Origin: Undibacterium sp.
Lineage (GTDB): Bacteria > Pseudomonadota > Gammaproteobacteria > Burkholderiales > Burkholderiaceae_D
DNA: 6,396 bases
Reading direction: 5' to 3'
Assembly (NCBI GenBank): GCA_019752975.1
Contig: JAIELM010000241.1
Location: forward strand, 1-6,396
Of this stretch, positions 4,920 to 6,396 are shown piece after piece (positions within the stretch are counted from its first letter, which is position 1; the number at the start of each line of letters is the position of its first letter). Both the position numbers and the translations under genes were made by a program. The notes below the pieces were generated by a model that was not told the origin of the DNA, did not search any database, and saw nothing but the letters and a program-made list of their open reading frames with translations.

Positions 4920-6191
4920 ATGTCAATCGCTCTCCAACTAAAACAAGTGCACTCCACTAGACAGAATTCTGTCACATCGACGACACCAAGCGTGCAAGCT
5001 ACGGCACCGCAACACGCTACCGTTTTTGGTCCATATCGCTACAGCAATAGTCCCATCCAAGCGGCCAATCGTAACAAACTCACCAATCATAACAATAACG
5101 ACACCGCCAAGACGCCGAGCAAGCATTTACCCACGCAACTTAAGAGCGGCATAGAATCGCTCTCCGGGGTACCGTTAGACGATGTCAAAGTCCATTACAA
5201 CTCAGATCGCCCAGCGCTATTTAACGCACTCGCCTACGCGCAAGGACGAGAGATTCACTTAGCTCGAGGCCAAGAACGTCACTTGCCTCATGAAGCTTGG
5301 CATTTGGTGCAGCAAGCACAGAACCGCGTGAAATCGTCCACGCAAATGGCCGATGTCGCGATCAATACAAATTCTTCTCTCGAGACCGAAGCCGATGTGA
5401 TGGGTAGTAAAGCACTGAGCTACCAAACCACGCAATCGCCGACTCCAGCGAATACCCACGCGCAAGAAGCGACAGGAAATTTCAATGGCAGCGCACCAGT
5501 CCAATTAAAAGTTGATAAATATCGCGCTGGTGCTTGGTTCTCATCGTTTGATCCTTACACCACGTTTTGGACCAAGAAAGAAGCCACCGATTACGATAAA
5601 AAATTACGTAATCAGGGGCGTGAAGAACTTAAGGCCAGGGTTCCTACCATTTATACCTATACCCATACCAAACCGGGAAATAAGCTGAGCTTTGCCTTAC
5701 AGGGACCACACACCGTCGCGCACCGGGTCGTCTTGCAGTCATTGATTAATGCCACTACGGTACTTGAGGTGCATCAGATTTTTCACGATCAGGTACTCGA
5801 TCCTAGTGATGCAGAAGAAGTGGTATTTACTGACGAAGCACCGCCTTCCGGCAGTTTTTCTTCAACATTAGAACCGCGCCTAGAACGCTTTGTCGCGGAT
5901 TACACCAGTATTTACGATGAGAACATGCTGGAATTTGCAAAGACCTCGCCAGACTTAATTAAGTTAAAGCACATGACCAATCAACTGATCAATATGGATC
6001 CATATGCGGTCTATGCTTGGAAAACCACCAACCAGGCCTCCAAGAAAAGCTTGTCAGGCAAAGGGGAATCCGTTGCCAAACCCACTTGGAGTGATCTATA
6101 CGATAAACCACCCTCATCAAGTTTTCGCGACGACGACAATTTGCAGTCTTTCGTCGATTCTCGGAAAGACCTGTTCAATAGTAATTTCTAA
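4920..6191 (+). CDS. eCIS-core (DUF4157) protein with unrecognised C-terminal domain, 423 aa
   Basis: Divergent paralogue of the minus-strand eCIS-core gene, and a probable polymorphic-toxin or injection-system cargo protein. Order: a polar N-terminus with FGPYRYSNSP (36-45), an asparagine-rich stretch (50-60), and the eCIS-core/DUF4157 domain (about 70-165) with LPHEAWHLVQQ (122-132) and ETEADVMG (155-162). A linker rich in T, Q, N and A (about 167-190) leads to APVQL (192-196) and a C-terminal domain of about 228 residues. I do not recognise that domain. It has WFSSFDPYTTFW (206-217), LQGPHTVAHRVVLQSL (260-275) with two histidines that could be catalytic or metal-binding, IFHDQVLDP (287-295), and an acidic region with SFRDDDNLQSFVDSRKDLF at the end. 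It bears no resemblance to the other protein's C-terminus. No signal peptide or membrane segment is seen. The start fits the paralogue's spacing to FGxYRY. No downstream immunity-like gene is seen. Confidence 0.8.
   Translation: MSIALQLKQVHSTRQNSVTSTTPSVQATAPQHATVFGPYRYSNSPIQAANRNKLTNHNNNDTAKTPSKHLPTQLKSGIESLSGVPLDDVKVHYNSDRPALFNALAYAQGREIHLARGQERHLPHEAWHLVQQAQNRVKSSTQMADVAINTNSSLETEADVMGSKALSYQTTQSPTPANTHAQEATGNFNGSAPVQLKVDKYRAGAWFSSFDPYTTFWTKKEATDYDKKLRNQGREELKARVPTIYTYTHTKPGNKLSFALQGPHTVAHRVVLQSLINATTVLEVHQIFHDQVLDPSDAEEVVFTDEAPPSGSFSSTLEPRLERFVADYTSIYDENMLEFAKTSPDLIKLKHMTNQLINMDPYAVYAWKTTNQASKKSLSGKGESVAKPTWSDLYDKPPSSSFRDDDNLQSFVDSRKDLFNSNF
5127..5414 (+). other. eCIS-core (DUF4157) domain of the plus-strand protein
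   Basis: Residues 70-165. The HExxH pair is His124/His128 with Glu125; Glu155, Glu157 and Asp159 of ETEAD are candidates for the further ligand. One residue is deleted relative to the minus-strand copy, near residue 144. The HExxH site is intact in both copies, so neither looks like a dead enzyme by motif. Confidence 0.85.
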
Positions 6192-6396
6192 CAAGCGAAT
6201 ACCACCACTTCCAAGCAAGTCGAAAAATAAATCCTCTCATCGTCAGCGGTGGGCGCATCACGCACACTGATCAGTTTTCAACCGAAGGAAGATCAAAACA
6301 ATTCAACCTAAATTCCTCAGTTGGACGGGTTCGAGTGTGCATTTTTCCGCGTCTTTGGCAAGGCATAAATACCTTTGGTGCTGGGGAATCATCCCT
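6192..6396. other. Right-edge intergenic region; possible minus-strand gene tail
   Basis: No terminator with a T-tract follows the plus-strand eCIS-core gene. On the minus strand a frame is open from the window edge (6396) to a TGA at 6271-6273, giving 41 residues that end in FDLPSVEN. It could be the 3' end of a convergent neighbour, or chance. I do not recognise it, and so I do not call it a gene. Confidence 0.25.

Noticed and set aside
5259..5504. Minus-strand frames opposite the plus-strand eCIS-core gene (also 4938-5126), and a plus-strand frame at 6004-6270
   Set aside because: They overlap the conserved coding frame and look like frame shadows. The last one runs past the stop but has no ribosome site or motif.
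6266..6279. ACTGATCAGT palindrome followed by TTTTC as a terminator
   Set aside because: It is a perfect palindrome with no loop, so the RNA stem would be only about 3 bp.

Overview
The window looks like proteobacterial chromosome (beta- or gammaproteobacterial; I cannot resolve it further). The reasons are moderate GC, a REP/REPIN-like intergenic element built on inverted TTCCCGC/ATCCCCG stems, and a NagX-type membrane acetyltransferase. There are four convincing protein genes in two divergent pairs. I see no rRNA, tRNA, CRISPR array, transposase or insertion sequence.

Left half (1-2945). A non-coding edge with a REPIN-like element (118-208) lies behind a minus-strand gene for a NagX/HGSNAT-like membrane acetyltransferase (281-1363). 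Divergent from it is a PAT/AmpG-like major facilitator transporter (1601-2905), which ends in a strong intrinsic terminator. The 237-bp region between them carries a long interrupted inverted repeat. Its spacer contains a perfect TATAAT -10 for the acetyltransferase, so it looks like an operator placed on a promoter. The pair fits uptake and acetyl-modification of an amino sugar or a cell-wall/chitin saccharide, but the substrate is inferred.

Right half (3032-6191). Two divergent genes (3032-4642 minus, 4920-6191 plus) encode proteins that share an N-terminal region. This consists of an FGxYRYxxSP segment followed by an eCIS-core/DUF4157 metallopeptidase-like domain with LPHEAWH and ExEADVMG motifs, about two thirds identical between the two. 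Their C-terminal domains are unrelated. The first has an HEIGVH (HExxxH) motif, suggesting a second zinc-peptidase module; the second has a GPHTVAHR motif in a domain I do not recognise. A conserved core with variable C-termini is the architecture of polymorphic toxins or eCIS-associated cargo. No contractile-injection structural genes and no obvious immunity genes are visible, so the pair is orphan within this window. A P[IV]Q[RL] junction follows the core in both proteins and could be a processing site.

The right edge (6192-6396) has no convincing gene. A short minus-strand reading frame there is open to the window end and might be the tail of a neighbour.
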